This document shows, one piece after another, positions 7,912-16,311 of a stretch of DNA of 64,000 nt. Within the stretch, counting starts at the first letter, position 1; each line of letters opens with the position of its first letter. The notes under the pieces are model-generated. The model had not been told where the DNA came from and did not search any database. It saw nothing but the letters and a program-made list of their open reading frames with translations. The translations under genes were made by a program, and so were the position numbers. The stretch is from positions 186,001 through 250,000 of the forward strand of contig NZ_JABJXS010000002.1 of the NCBI RefSeq assembly GCF_013155275.1. Direction: 5' to 3'. Source of the stretch: Brenneria sp. hezel4-2-4. GTDB taxonomy: Bacteria; Pseudomonadota; Gammaproteobacteria; Enterobacterales; Enterobacteriaceae.

Positions 7912-8499
7912 TTATCCTATAAGCCGAAACCAGTCTTTTACTGCAATACGAAGACGAAGAACTTCATCCTCACTTATTGGACAGCAGTGAGCAATAGGAC
8001 CTCGTAACATATTAAGATTATTCATGACACGTTCTACTGCTTTTGTACTTTTAAGAACAATAGAAAACAACTCCCAATTTGATGTAATTATAACCGATAG
8101 CTCACCAAAAGTAGTATAATCAATAGCCAGATCTGAACGACGTGTCATACCACTATCAAGCTCTCGACGCTGCCGATCGGTAACAGCAGAAGTTATAGCT
8201 TGGGGTATCTTCCCGCTATCCCACCACATTTCTCCTAAGCTCTCTTGGAAAGTTTCAGTTATTAGACTTCTTATAGACCGTTCTAAACAGTAAAAAACTT
8301 CAAAATGGCGTGCCATTTCTGCCGCCTCAGCACGGACCTCTTGTTCAAATTGCGGATAATAGTCTATAGGTGTCTGTGTCTCTATTGTAGGAACATGTCC
8401 AAGTTCGACGTGAAATTTTTTTTCAATATTACGAAGGTCATCGGTTGCTAGATAACCCGACATACCAAATGAACGGAAAAAATCGTCAATATTATTCAT
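7912..8499 (-). CDS. HEPN-domain protein (Swt1-type HEPN), candidate RNase effector
   Basis: 195 residues. The C-terminal third contains the HEPN ribonuclease motif Rx4H: 'RGPIAH' with Arg166 and His171, followed by 'ISEDEVLRLRIAVKDWFRL', the pattern of Swt1-family HEPN domains. The N-terminal half is helical, with 'FYCLERSIRSLITETF', also seen in this group. HEPN proteins are usually metal-independent RNases in toxin-antitoxin or abortive-infection systems. The ATG at 8499 has AAGGGA upstream and overlaps the DUF5343 gene by 8 bp, so the two are translationally coupled and probably act together. AT content is well above the chromosomal flanks. Confidence 0.75.
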   Translation of the reverse strand: MNNIDDFFRSFGMSGYLATDDLRNIEKKFHVELGHVPTIETQTPIDYYPQFEQEVRAEAAEMARHFEVFYCLERSIRSLITETFQESLGEMWWDSGKIPQAITSAVTDRQRRELDSGMTRRSDLAIDYTTFGELSVIITSNWELFSIVLKSTKAVERVMNNLNMLRGPIAHCCPISEDEVLRLRIAVKDWFRLIG

Positions 8500-9166
8500 T
8501 ATTTCCCTTAAGAAGGTTTTCTTTCAAACTTTTGAAAATTGCATTAAATACAGCTATATCTGATGTGGCAGGAAGATTAAGATTAATAGTATAAGACAAG
8601 TTTAACCCGATATTTTTTTCTTGAGAAATAGTATTTTCTGTAGGAGTGCTGCTTAGACTGTTTTTTGCATTGGCATTTGACTCGTCATTGTGTGAATTAG
8701 CTATATCTAAACTCTCACTTACTGCTGCTTGTTTTGGAGAAAAACTTGCATGTTTTTTTATTGCCTTAATGCAACTTAATATTAACCCAGGGACTCCAGA
8801 ATCTCCCCCCAAACCGGTTTCTTCAATTATTAGTCCCTTAAGTTTATCATCAGATAGCTGATGCATATATTCATTACGTTTATACAAAGCAGCATAACCA
8901 ATTTTTAATGCTTCTGCGGCAGCTTTACCGGAAGTATCTGGATCGGTACTACGAAAACGAGTGTAAATGGTTGTTGGAGCCCCGTCAGGGCCCACGAAAC
9001 CTATTTTCCTCAAGAATGAAGTTATTTGATTTCCAGAACCACCTGGAATATTTAATATCGTTTTCACGAAGTCTTGGCTGACAGAAATGGGGGTTGCGGC
9101 TTGTTTAACGCCTGATAAAGCACGCTCGATATTTCCGGTTGCTGTGACATATGGTAATGTAGACAC
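8492..9166 (-). CDS. DUF5343 domain protein, partner of HEPN protein
   Basis: 224 residues from a GTG start with AAAGGAAAA just upstream. Residues 1-125 match the DUF5343 pattern as I know it: 'LPYVTATGNIERAL', 'IPGGSGNQITSFLRKIGF', 'GAPTTIYTRFRS', 'AAAEALKIGYAALYKRNEY' and 'LSDDKLKGLIIEETGL'. It looks like a winged-helix-type fold. A low-complexity Ser/Asn-rich linker (about 145-185) leads to a C-terminal 'LSYTINLNLPATSDIAVFNA' segment that recurs in such proteins. Function unknown. Being first in a two-gene operon with a HEPN nuclease, it may be an antitoxin, sensor or regulator (inference). Confidence 0.7.
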   Translation of the reverse strand: MSTLPYVTATGNIERALSGVKQAATPISVSQDFVKTILNIPGGSGNQITSFLRKIGFVGPDGAPTTIYTRFRSTDPDTSGKAAAEALKIGYAALYKRNEYMHQLSDDKLKGLIIEETGLGGDSGVPGLILSCIKAIKKHASFSPKQAAVSESLDIANSHNDESNANAKNSLSSTPTENTISQEKNIGLNLSYTINLNLPATSDIAVFNAIFKSLKENLLKGNNE

Positions 9167-9529
9167 ACATTTTCCTTTCTAATGTATGGAAATCTAAGGG
9201 TAAACAGTAATGGTGCAGTACTCTTTATAAAACTCTTGTTTTTTGAAATTGTCAACTTTCGAGTAAAATTGCTAGTGAACTAACTGTCGTCTTCACACGA
9301 CAGTAATCTCTGATTAAGAACTGGTAGCAATGCCGACCTGTCTCCATTGATTAACATACCGCGATGTCAGTAATGCCTTTATGAACATCAGAATGGCATT
9401 CCCATGAAGAGGCATTTTTCTGACAAACGGTTTATCGGTATTCTCCTTGAGAGGATGCGTTTTTTCCGCACGTGAAATTTGCCGGTAGACCATATCTAAT
9501 ATCATCTTTACACGTGGCGTAAGACGTTC
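9167..9529. other. Non-coding region upstream of DUF5343-HEPN operon
   Basis: 363 bp. It should contain the operon's promoter near 9180-9260. A 63-codon minus frame at 9314-9505 has no recognisable relatives and no start context, and I do not call it a gene. Confidence 0.35.
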
Positions 9530-9661
9530 GGTGGCATAGAAATGCCAGAAGTGAAGCGGTTTCAGTCACTCAAAGAAGAGAATGCGCGCCTGAAGAAGCT
9601 GCTTGTCGAAACCATGCTGGACAATAAGGTGCTACAGGTGGTTTTGGGCCGAAAGTTCTGA
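9530..9661 (+). pseudogene. IS3-family OrfA remnant (C-terminal coiled coil)
   Basis: One frame reads 'GGIEMPEVKRFQSLKEENAR' then 'LKKLLVETMLDNKVLQ' to a stop at 9659-9661, the conserved linker and leucine-zipper end of an IS3-group OrfA. The helix-turn-helix part is missing and orfB is lost soon after an ATG near 9688. It differs from the OrfA at 7257-7547, so two IS3 elements have been present. Confidence 0.75.
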
Positions 9662-9882
9662 CGACAGGCCAGGAGCGAGGTACTTACATGACGACTAGTG
9701 GTTAAAATTTAAGAGACTGTAAAGATATCAGAGCCTACTTAAGTGTTATAATAAGTGCATTATATCGTGTAATTCACAATGTCATCGAACCGCAATATGA
9801 TGTGTTTTTAGGGCGAGTCCTTTACCTCGTTGCATGTTTAGGAAAACAATGAAAATTTCTTATAACATGCAAAAATGGATTC

Positions 9883-10035
9883 AATCATGAGTGTTTTTTG
9901 AACAACTTTCATCGTGCCAAGTGGCTTTGGCGCCCCTGTAACGATAAGGAATTGTACAAAAAACAGTTACGGGATATAGCCTAGGAATTGGATCTGATTT
10001 CTGAAAGTGACATAATGTACAGTGGCATCATGTGA
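9883..10035 (+). pseudogene. Short decayed coding remnant, unknown
   Basis: One frame reads 'NNFHRAKWLWRPCNDKELYK' and 'KQLRDIA', a TAG stop at 9982, then 'ELDLISESDIMYSGIM' to a stop at 10033. Its composition is protein-like but it has no start and an internal stop. I do not recognise the family. It may be the 3' end of a gene destroyed by the IS insertions. Confidence 0.35.
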
Positions 10036-10101
10036 AAATGACAATAGTTTATATCGGTTTATGCCAGTATATACTTTAAGCGCGAGATAAGGACCTATTA
10101 A

Positions 10102-13100
10102 TTGAAACTTCACAGTTATGATCTCCTACTCAATTCACTTAGCATGGATATCAGAAAAGGAAACGAAGTTTGCTTTTTATTTGGTTCTGCGATTAGCCTT
10201 CCCGACAGTGGAATTGGCATGCCTTCTGTAGATGAAATGGTTGATATCATCAGAAACTATCTTTCTGAGTTCGGTGATGATGGCTTGGAAGCACACCTTG
10301 AAAATTGTAGCGGTTCGTCCAGGTATCAGGCTGCTTTTGAATATCTCCTTGCTGTAGGTACGCAGGAAGATGTTAAGGAAATTATGAAGATAGCTGTTGA
10401 TCGTGCCAAGGATACAGCAGGTAAATGGATCATTCCAAAAACCATACGGGACTTTACAAACCTGGTGGAGTCAGAAGCGCTGAGAGTACGAAATATCCTA
10501 ACCACAAACTTCGATCCTTTAATTGAAGAGTCTTTGAGCGAAAGTAAATTTGATATCAACAGAATCGAACTTACTGACGATCTTACTTTTGACAGTAGTA
10601 AGAGCCATAATAATGAACGAATAAATGTCATCCATCTTCACGGTTATTACGAAGGCGATACATTACATACACCCGACCAGCTAACGGCTTATCGTGACGA
10701 AAGCATTGCCTGTCTGAAACGTATTTTTTCGAAAAACAAGCTATATATAATAGGCTACGGCGGATGGGATGACATCATCAATCAGGCCATTATGGAAATG
10801 GTAAACGAAAAAAAAGGGAAGTATGAATTTCGTTGGGCATTTTATTCTGATGATGAAAAGTCGATTTGTGAATCAAACAATGATTTTTTTAACAGCTTGT
10901 TACCCGCTCGGGTGCTTTCACGTTTCAATGCGTATAAAAATGTAGATTGCAGAAGAATTTTTGAAGATGTGAATAGAAAAGTTCACGGTGTTAATTTAAT
11001 GGTGGGTGAACAGAATGTGAAAGACATCTCTGTTGAGGGAACACAGATAATTACTTTGGCGGACATATATAATCCGCCAAAAAAAATTAACATCATCAAG
11101 CTGAAAACGTTCCCCCTTACTTTTTCGCCTTCACATGAAATGATCCGTCTAAGTGAACAGGAAAGTGCACGCGAAAACCTAAAGGCTGATGGAAGTGTGA
11201 TGATAATCAGTGGTCTTGGGTATGGTAAACTCGAGTTCACATCTTCATTTTTGAGAGATGATTATCCTGAATACGAAGCTTACAGACTGGACTGTTCGAG
11301 GATTAATAACAGGGAAGAGGCAAAGGATAGATTCTTAATTGATATCGGTGTTGACTTCACAGCACTAGTCGCCTCACATGAGGCTGATAAAATTGCAGTG
11401 ATACTGTTTGATAACATTACTGAACTGAATGCAGAAATGCTGGGTTATTTTAATGAGATAATAAGCATTTTGAAAGACTATGGCAAGGGATTAAAGGGAA
11501 TATTTTATACTAACCGTAAGCTCAATCTTTCAAATAACTCTATTGAACTTCACCCCCTTAACCTTGCCGATATTAACGAGTATCTACGTCGCGAAGTTAG
11601 TTACACGCTTACCACTGATGAACTAGAGCGGATTTCACGCAGAACGTCAGGGCTTCCCGGAAAACTTGACAGTCTCAAAGATTATTTTTCAGTTTCCACA
11701 GTATCTCATGTTTTAAACACACCAAGTCAGGGGATGGACAGTGAATCTGGGCTCCTTACCGACAGTATCCCCAGACATCTGGTTGATCTAATAACGGAAC
11801 TTTCTAAAGCAGAAAGTGAAGAAAATAAACGTGTATATGCATTACTTCAGGTTCTCTGCGTCATTGAATGTGGAGAAACCCCGGAAAATATCATGAGGCA
11901 GTTCAGAAACTATAAATTCAGACTCGATGATTTCTTGAGACTCGTTAATAATGGACTTATTCATTCTGTTACAATTGCAGACCTCAGGGATTTTAAAATA
12001 AATCATGTCAACCCGATAATAAAGGATTTCGTCAGAAGTAAAATTGACAAAGATACGCTATCTTCCATCCGGAAGAATGCCATCAGAATGGTTTCCGGAG
12101 ATATCTGGTCGAACAAGCATGTTATAGTTTCAAGAACTACAAGGGTTCTTCTTAACAATATAGATTTCCAGCCGGGTAATGCCCATCTGCTAATTTCAGA
12201 GTCACTAAAAACTGTCACTGACCCGCAGGAAATAAAGGTTTACTGTGACGCTGCTGTTTCATATGCATATTTCTTAGAACGTAAGTGCCGTTACAAGGAA
12301 GTAGTATCTTTCGTAAATGATGTACTTCCTTCGTTTACAGAAAATAATTTATCCTACTTTAGAATGATTAAATATCTATCAGAAAGCATGCGAATGCTTG
12401 ACGGAGAAGAAGACGCCATTGAATTATTGGAAAAAACGCTTGAAAATTACAATGAAAATAATGAATTTTATAATAAGTCCGTGCATGAAAGTATGACTTC
12501 AACACTTTTACTGGCTTATTCAAACTACAATCAAGAAAAAGCTTTCATTATGGCAGAAAGAATTAAAAAAAATTCCGAAAAGAACAGCTATCGTAGATTT
12601 TTAGCAGAGAGTATTCTTGTGGAAAAAATCAGCGGAAGTGAGAAGGTTGAAAAATTGCGCAGGCTTGAGAAAAAAGCCAGAAACCATGATGAAATCACCA
12701 TTGCCAATAATATATCCCTTGACCTTGCTGTTCTGGACACAGTATCAACCGATAGGTATATAAATACCGTCCTTAGTTCTGAAAAATCAGACTATACGCG
12801 TGTGCGTGCAATTCTGAAAAAGATGGAAGGCTTACTATCCGATCCTAAAAATACCCGTATCTCTCCTAAAGACATCATCAATCTTAGCGAGTGCTATAAA
12901 TATCTTTTCATTCAGAGAATAGATGGGCTTTTTAATCGCTGTCATGCATTGCTATGGAAAGCATTGCTTATTGAAAGTCGATATGATGAGCTTTTTGAGG
13001 TCTTTCTTAGTAGTTCACTCGTCTGGAGGATTTCAGGTCATACAGATAAAGAACGAGATTATAATAAAAAAATTATTGACGTACTGGGCGTACATGCAGA

Positions 13101-13179
13101 AACCTACCCTGTTTATATTGCTTATTTATATCGTCGCGCAAGCGTGTTATCAGAAATGCTGAAACATAATCCAACATAG
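10102..13179 (+). CDS. SIR2-STAND antiphage-like protein with degenerate P-loop
   Basis: 1025 residues from a TTG start with AAGGAC about 9 nt upstream; an in-frame ATG lies at 10144. Residues 20-300 are a SIR2-like NAD-binding domain: 'FGSAIS' (27-32), 'TTNFD' (134-138), 'HLHG' (178-181, probable catalytic His) and 'IIGYGGWDD' (216-224). Residues ~340-540 resemble a STAND/AAA NTPase, with Walker B 'IAVILFDN' (431-438) and a lid with 'RRTSGLPGKL'. The Walker A position reads 'GLGYGKLE' (371-378) instead of GxxxxGK(T/S). The C-terminal half is helical and repeat-like, as in sensor domains of Avs proteins. The layout is that of Avs5-type (SIR2-STAND) defences, in which target sensing triggers NAD depletion. 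Single gene, strongly AT-rich. Function here is inferred. Confidence 0.75.
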   Translation: MKLHSYDLLLNSLSMDIRKGNEVCFLFGSAISLPDSGIGMPSVDEMVDIIRNYLSEFGDDGLEAHLENCSGSSRYQAAFEYLLAVGTQEDVKEIMKIAVDRAKDTAGKWIIPKTIRDFTNLVESEALRVRNILTTNFDPLIEESLSESKFDINRIELTDDLTFDSSKSHNNERINVIHLHGYYEGDTLHTPDQLTAYRDESIACLKRIFSKNKLYIIGYGGWDDIINQAIMEMVNEKKGKYEFRWAFYSDDEKSICESNNDFFNSLLPARVLSRFNAYKNVDCRRIFEDVNRKVHGVNLMVGEQNVKDISVEGTQIITLADIYNPPKKINIIKLKTFPLTFSPSHEMIRLSEQESARENLKADGSVMIISGLGYGKLEFTSSFLRDDYPEYEAYRLDCSRINNREEAKDRFLIDIGVDFTALVASHEADKIAVILFDNITELNAEMLGYFNEIISILKDYGKGLKGIFYTNRKLNLSNNSIELHPLNLADINEYLRREVSYTLTTDELERISRRTSGLPGKLDSLKDYFSVSTVSHVLNTPSQGMDSESGLLTDSIPRHLVDLITELSKAESEENKRVYALLQVLCVIECGETPENIMRQFRNYKFRLDDFLRLVNNGLIHSVTIADLRDFKINHVNPIIKDFVRSKIDKDTLSSIRKNAIRMVSGDIWSNKHVIVSRTTRVLLNNIDFQPGNAHLLISESLKTVTDPQEIKVYCDAAVSYAYFLERKCRYKEVVSFVNDVLPSFTENNLSYFRMIKYLSESMRMLDGEEDAIELLEKTLENYNENNEFYNKSVHESMTSTLLLAYSNYNQEKAFIMAERIKKNSEKNSYRRFLAESILVEKISGSEKVEKLRRLEKKARNHDEITIANNISLDLAVLDTVSTDRYINTVLSSEKSDYTRVRAILKKMEGLLSDPKNTRISPKDIINLSECYKYLFIQRIDGLFNRCHALLWKALLIESRYDELFEVFLSSSLVWRISGHTDKERDYNKKIIDVLGVHAETYPVYIAYLYRRASVLSEMLKHNPT

Positions 13180-13463
13180 CTCAGATTGCAACGGGTTTAC
13201 TGAACGTTAATGAGATATTACCGGTGTGCGTAGTCACCTTACTACTCAACTCAACTCAACTCAACACAGGGAAAACTTCACTCGCTTTGACAGTGCAACT
13301 TATTAAAGAGATTGATCCAGCCCCGTTGAGCAAGATCTGCTGCTGGTAATTACTTCATTGTTAATGTGATAACCTTTGCTAACGATATCAGGAACGTCTG
13401 TTTTTCGCTCCCTGAGTCGACTGCTAGATTTGACCGTACCTCAGTATAGAACACATTAAAGCA
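13180..13463. other. Non-coding region with decayed coding remnant
   Basis: 284 bp after the SIR2 gene. One frame (about 13180-13350) reads '...TGKTSLALTVQLIKEID', reminiscent of a P-loop, but it has no start and soon stops. It is probably debris. The ctcaa repeat lies inside it. Confidence 0.3.
13245..13264 (+). repeat. Pentanucleotide tandem repeat (CTCAA)x4
   Basis: Four perfect units in tandem, starting at 13245. No intact gene uses it. Confidence 0.8.
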
Positions 13464-14336
13464 TCACTTCAGCCCATAAACCTGCGCCACATACCGCCCG
13501 CGCCCGTCGCCATGCCCCAGATCCATCGCTACCATTGCCAGCGTCTCTTTCCTGCTAAACCCCTGCGCCAGATAATGGCGAATGGCATCCTGCGCCCATG
13601 CGTACCGCAAAGAATGCGGGGAATATGTGCCAGTCAAACCAATTCGTGACGCCTGACCGTGCCAGTAGTTCATTGCACTTTTCAGGTCCGGTTTGTCAAT
13701 CAGCCTGTTGTTACGGCTTTCTACCACTGCTAATGCATTATCCAGCGCCTTTCTGACTGCGCCAGTATCCAGAATCACTGTGTCGCGGGGACGTCCGCCT
13801 TTGGTGCCGAAAACTACGGTTAAGCGTGTGTCGCCACGTTCAACGGCCTGTTTCCACGTTTTCAGCGACTGAACGCTTTGCACCGCTTCCTGTGAACGCA
13901 GGCCCATTACTCGCGCCAGTTCCAGAACCGCCGCCAGCCCAGAATCTTTCATTCGGGCAGTTTCCAGCACATGGAGGTAGTGTTCCGTGGTAATCGCCTC
14001 TCGCGTGCCGTTGCGTGATGCGCCGGACAGTCCCAATGTGTTGTTGGTTAGCCGCTCATGCTCTGCCAGTTGCCTGCGCCCGGCCTGTTGCAGCACGGCG
14101 CGTAGCGAGGCCATTTCATTCTGTAGCGTGCGTTTGCCGACCCCTTGCGCCAGCCTTTCATGAATATAGCTTTCAATGTGGCGAACCTTAATCTGCGCCA
14201 CCCGCTGGATCTGGATATTTAGCGCCCGTAAATGGTAGCTGAAACGCTGCACGATATGAATGCGATCGTTCACCGTTTTGTGGCTGCCGCCGCCGTTTCT
14301 CGCCAATGCCTTCATCTCTCCGCCTAATTTGCTCAT
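13464..14336 (-). CDS. Tyrosine recombinase, Integrase_1-type
   Basis: 290 residues from the ATG at 14336, chosen because GGGGGA lies just upstream and the protein then begins 'MSKLGGEMKALARNGGGS', as these proteins do. The frame stays open to 14726 without meaning. An N-terminal SAM-like/core-binding domain (about 1-110) precedes a catalytic domain with Arg in 'VMGLRSQEAV', the H-x-x-R box 'SPHSLRYAWAQ', and the C-terminal 'DLGHGDGRGRYVAQVYG' with the nucleophile Tyr. This type is common in integrative elements and islands of enterobacteria. It may belong to an older element than the P4-type integrase at the tRNA end. Confidence 0.85.
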   Translation of the reverse strand: MSKLGGEMKALARNGGGSHKTVNDRIHIVQRFSYHLRALNIQIQRVAQIKVRHIESYIHERLAQGVGKRTLQNEMASLRAVLQQAGRRQLAEHERLTNNTLGLSGASRNGTREAITTEHYLHVLETARMKDSGLAAVLELARVMGLRSQEAVQSVQSLKTWKQAVERGDTRLTVVFGTKGGRPRDTVILDTGAVRKALDNALAVVESRNNRLIDKPDLKSAMNYWHGQASRIGLTGTYSPHSLRYAWAQDAIRHYLAQGFSRKETLAMVAMDLGHGDGRGRYVAQVYGLK

Positions 14337-15047
14337 ACATCCCCCATGATTAAAAAACAAACGGTCTCCGGCGTATGCTTTTTGGCTGCGCCAGAACGAT
14401 ACCTTCACGCCGGAGTGGCGGCTTGTTGAGGTATAGGGAGTTTCAGCCAGTACGCGGTACGGGCTGCCTGCCGAAGCAGGAATTCTCCGGGGCGTCATGC
14501 CCCCCTCGGTATCGATCTTTTTCTCCTTTTTTCTTGCCGACAGCGGCCCCAAAAAGGCATGTCGGATTGGGGAATAGGCGCAGAAGCCGCGAAAATAAGG
14601 GCATGGCGCGGTGTGGTGGTTGTGCGTCACTTTGTCGCTTTGCGCGACGAAAGTGACGCACCAGCGGGCTACAGTGCTCTGGAGCATCGGCGACGCTGGC
14701 GCAGTTTTACGGTCACGCGGCAGCAAAGCCTGGCGGCAATGCAGGCCGCAGCCCGTAAAAGTTAAAGGCGCTGATCGTCAACAGGAGTGAGTTAGTCGGA
14801 TATTTTCGGCACTGTTGAGGTATCAGCCAGTAAAGGCCGGCGGCGTGAGGTGGTGGCTGTGAATTTGTCTCGTGTATATCTTTCAGCCTCAGACGCAGAG
14901 GATTTTGCGTCCCGGTATTGCAGAGGTACGTACCGGTAAAAGGGTTGGTCATCCTGTTAACAGGCGCTTCTTTCAGACCGTGAAGCTGGGCGTTGTCTAC
15001 GACAACAAGTTGCAGGAGGGAGATTACGCCGTTATTTATGGCGCAGA
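14337..15047. other. Region without a supportable gene
   Basis: About 700 bp of higher GC than the defence genes. Several short frames overlap on both strands (for example 14443-14661 and 14713-14952 minus) but none has a ribosome site plus recognisable sequence. It resembles the leader region upstream of integrases in P4-like islands, where short Ash/Icd-like frames occur, but I cannot confirm such a gene. Confidence 0.3.
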
Positions 15048-15086
15048 AAGGGGAAACTCGTTTTTTTGGAAAAAGAGTTTCCCCTT
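15048..15086. terminator. Long hairpin downstream of higA-like gene
   Basis: 12-bp perfect stem AAGGGGAAACTC / GAGTTTCCCCTT with a 15-nt loop rich in T and A. It lies just after the end of the frameshifted higA-like gene and could stop transcription, although no long T-tract follows the stem on either strand. Confidence 0.5.
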
Positions 15087-15131
15087 GAATTCATCGTGAA
15101 TTTGTGAATGAGAGACGGCCGCATTAGCCAG

Positions 15132-15430
15132 CTATTCTTCGCTTTGCATGTTATCCCGACGGTGGCGCAGTGGACGGATAGCAGGACGGGGCTGCTGCAA
15201 AGCCTGCCAGAGGGCATATTCAGACTGCATATCCGCCCACATTTCACACGGGTATTCACCAGCGCGCCCAGACGCAGCGCCATATCTGCCGTAATGGGGG
15301 CATGACCGTTGAGGATACGGGATAACCGGGAACGTGATATTTGCAGCGCGAAAGCTGCCTGTGTGATGCTCACGCCTTCAAGGTAATCGCGGAGTACTTC
15401 ACCCGGATGGGGTGGATTAAATATGTGCAT
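15132..15430 (-). pseudogene. HigA-family antitoxin gene, frameshifted
   Basis: The N-terminus '[19 protein letters not shown]' and the XRE helix-turn-helix ('[20 protein letters not shown]', '[14 protein letters not shown]') are typical of HigA. After 'LGALVNTR' the normal continuation '[19 protein letters not shown]' is found in another frame, ending at a stop at 15132-15134. The total of 299 nt fits loss of a single base near 15240-15260. The unshifted frame instead runs on to 15032 with unrelated sequence. No HigB toxin gene is seen upstream, so this is an orphan, probably inactive antitoxin. Confidence 0.75.
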
Positions 15431-15477
15431 AAAACGTCTCAGAAAGTAACATCACGCTGCCGCGCTTCGCTTGTCGT

Positions 15478-15518
15478 CTCCCGATCTTCCGCCAGCAAAG
15501 CTGACGGAAGATCGGGAG
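15478..15518. repeat. Near-perfect 41-nt palindrome
   Basis: 14-bp arms CTCCCGATCTTCCG (15478-15491) and its exact complement (15505-15518). After one mismatch the stem continues with CAGC/GCTG around an AAA loop. It lies between the HigA-like and Nlp-like genes. No T-tract is present on either side. Confidence 0.85.
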
Positions 15519-15531
15519 AGCCGGTTTAGCT

Positions 15532-15765
15532 TTAGCGATGTTCCGGCTTACGGTAACGGGATGGCCAGATTTGCTCGGGCGTAACGCCCAACTCTTCGGC
15601 AATCAGCTTTTCCCCTTTGGGCCAGTGTCTTGTTAATGCATTTGCCAATGTAGATGACGCCAGCCCCGCCTGACGGGAAACAGCGGCAAGCGTTGTGCCT
15701 TTCTTTCTTAATCCGGCGATGATATCTGCCGGGTACCAGTCCAGACCCTTTTCTTTCAGTTGCAT
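15532..15765 (-). CDS. Ner/Nlp-family winged helix-turn-helix regulator
   Basis: 77 residues from the ATG at 15765, which has GGAGAGAG at suitable spacing; an ATG five codons upstream is less likely. The sequence 'DWYPADIIAGLRKKGTTLAA' followed by 'VSRQAGLASSTLANAL' and 'KGEKLIAEELGVTPEQIWPS' is the Mu Ner / SfsB (Nlp) DNA-binding domain over its full length. Phage and island Ner-like proteins repress early promoters. It is probably a regulator of this island. Confidence 0.8.
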   Translation of the reverse strand: MQLKEKGLDWYPADIIAGLRKKGTTLAAVSRQAGLASSTLANALTRHWPKGEKLIAEELGVTPEQIWPSRYRKPEHR

Positions 15766-15934
15766 AATATCTCTCTCCATATTTAACCGCGAAAAATTCT
15801 GTAATTCCTTAATATTGATTATTTATAGAACTAAATTCAAGTATTACATTATTAATTAAGGTAAAGCATGAAGATAGCCTTCGCCCATAAGAGCGATAAT
15901 TCGCATATCTAAGGAAAACGGCGGGTGTCCAATC

Positions 15935-16222
15935 ATGATTGGGAAAAGGCTAAAAATTGCCAGAGTCAATGCCGGTCTGACTCAAACAGAATTGGGCGTT
16001 CGCGCAGGTCTTGATGAAGAATCGGCAAGCTCTCGAATCAGTTCCTATGAAAACGAGGTTCATGCACCAGATTTTGGGTTAGTGTGTAAATTTGCGGCAG
16101 TGCTCGATATACCAGAGGCTTACTTTTACGCTGTGGATGATGATTTGGCGACAATGATCCTTCAATATCACCAGTACAGAAAGAATCATTCCGGCTCAAT
16201 TGTATTTGTGAAACCACAGTGA
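15935..16222 (+). CDS. XRE-family helix-turn-helix regulator
   Basis: 95 residues. The first 70 form a lambda-repressor-like HTH: 'IGKRLKIARVNAGLTQTELG', 'RAGLDEESASSRISSYENE' and 'FAAVLDIPEAYFYAVDDD'. The short C-terminal tail has no recognisable domain. It is transcribed divergently from the Ner-like gene across a 170-bp AT-rich region, a typical phage-like switch arrangement. Its target is unknown. Confidence 0.8.
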   Translation: MIGKRLKIARVNAGLTQTELGVRAGLDEESASSRISSYENEVHAPDFGLVCKFAAVLDIPEAYFYAVDDDLATMILQYHQYRKNHSGSIVFVKPQ

Positions 16223-16311
16223 TATGGGTCATGTAATTAACTTTGCCCCTATACAGGGGCAAAGGGCAGGTTTCCCATTTATTATCAGGAAAACAAAGGA
16301 CCCTATTTTTA

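Noticed and set aside
9314..9505. 63-codon minus-strand ORF
   Set aside because: Unrecognised, no start signal, lies between an IS remnant and an operon promoter.
14337..14726. N-terminal extension of the Integrase_1 recombinase
   Set aside because: The extension is compositionally unlike a protein and ATG 14336 has a good ribosome site.
14443..14952. Ash/Icd-like phage genes in front of the integrase
   Set aside because: Frames are fragmentary, with no clear start context or convincing family motif.
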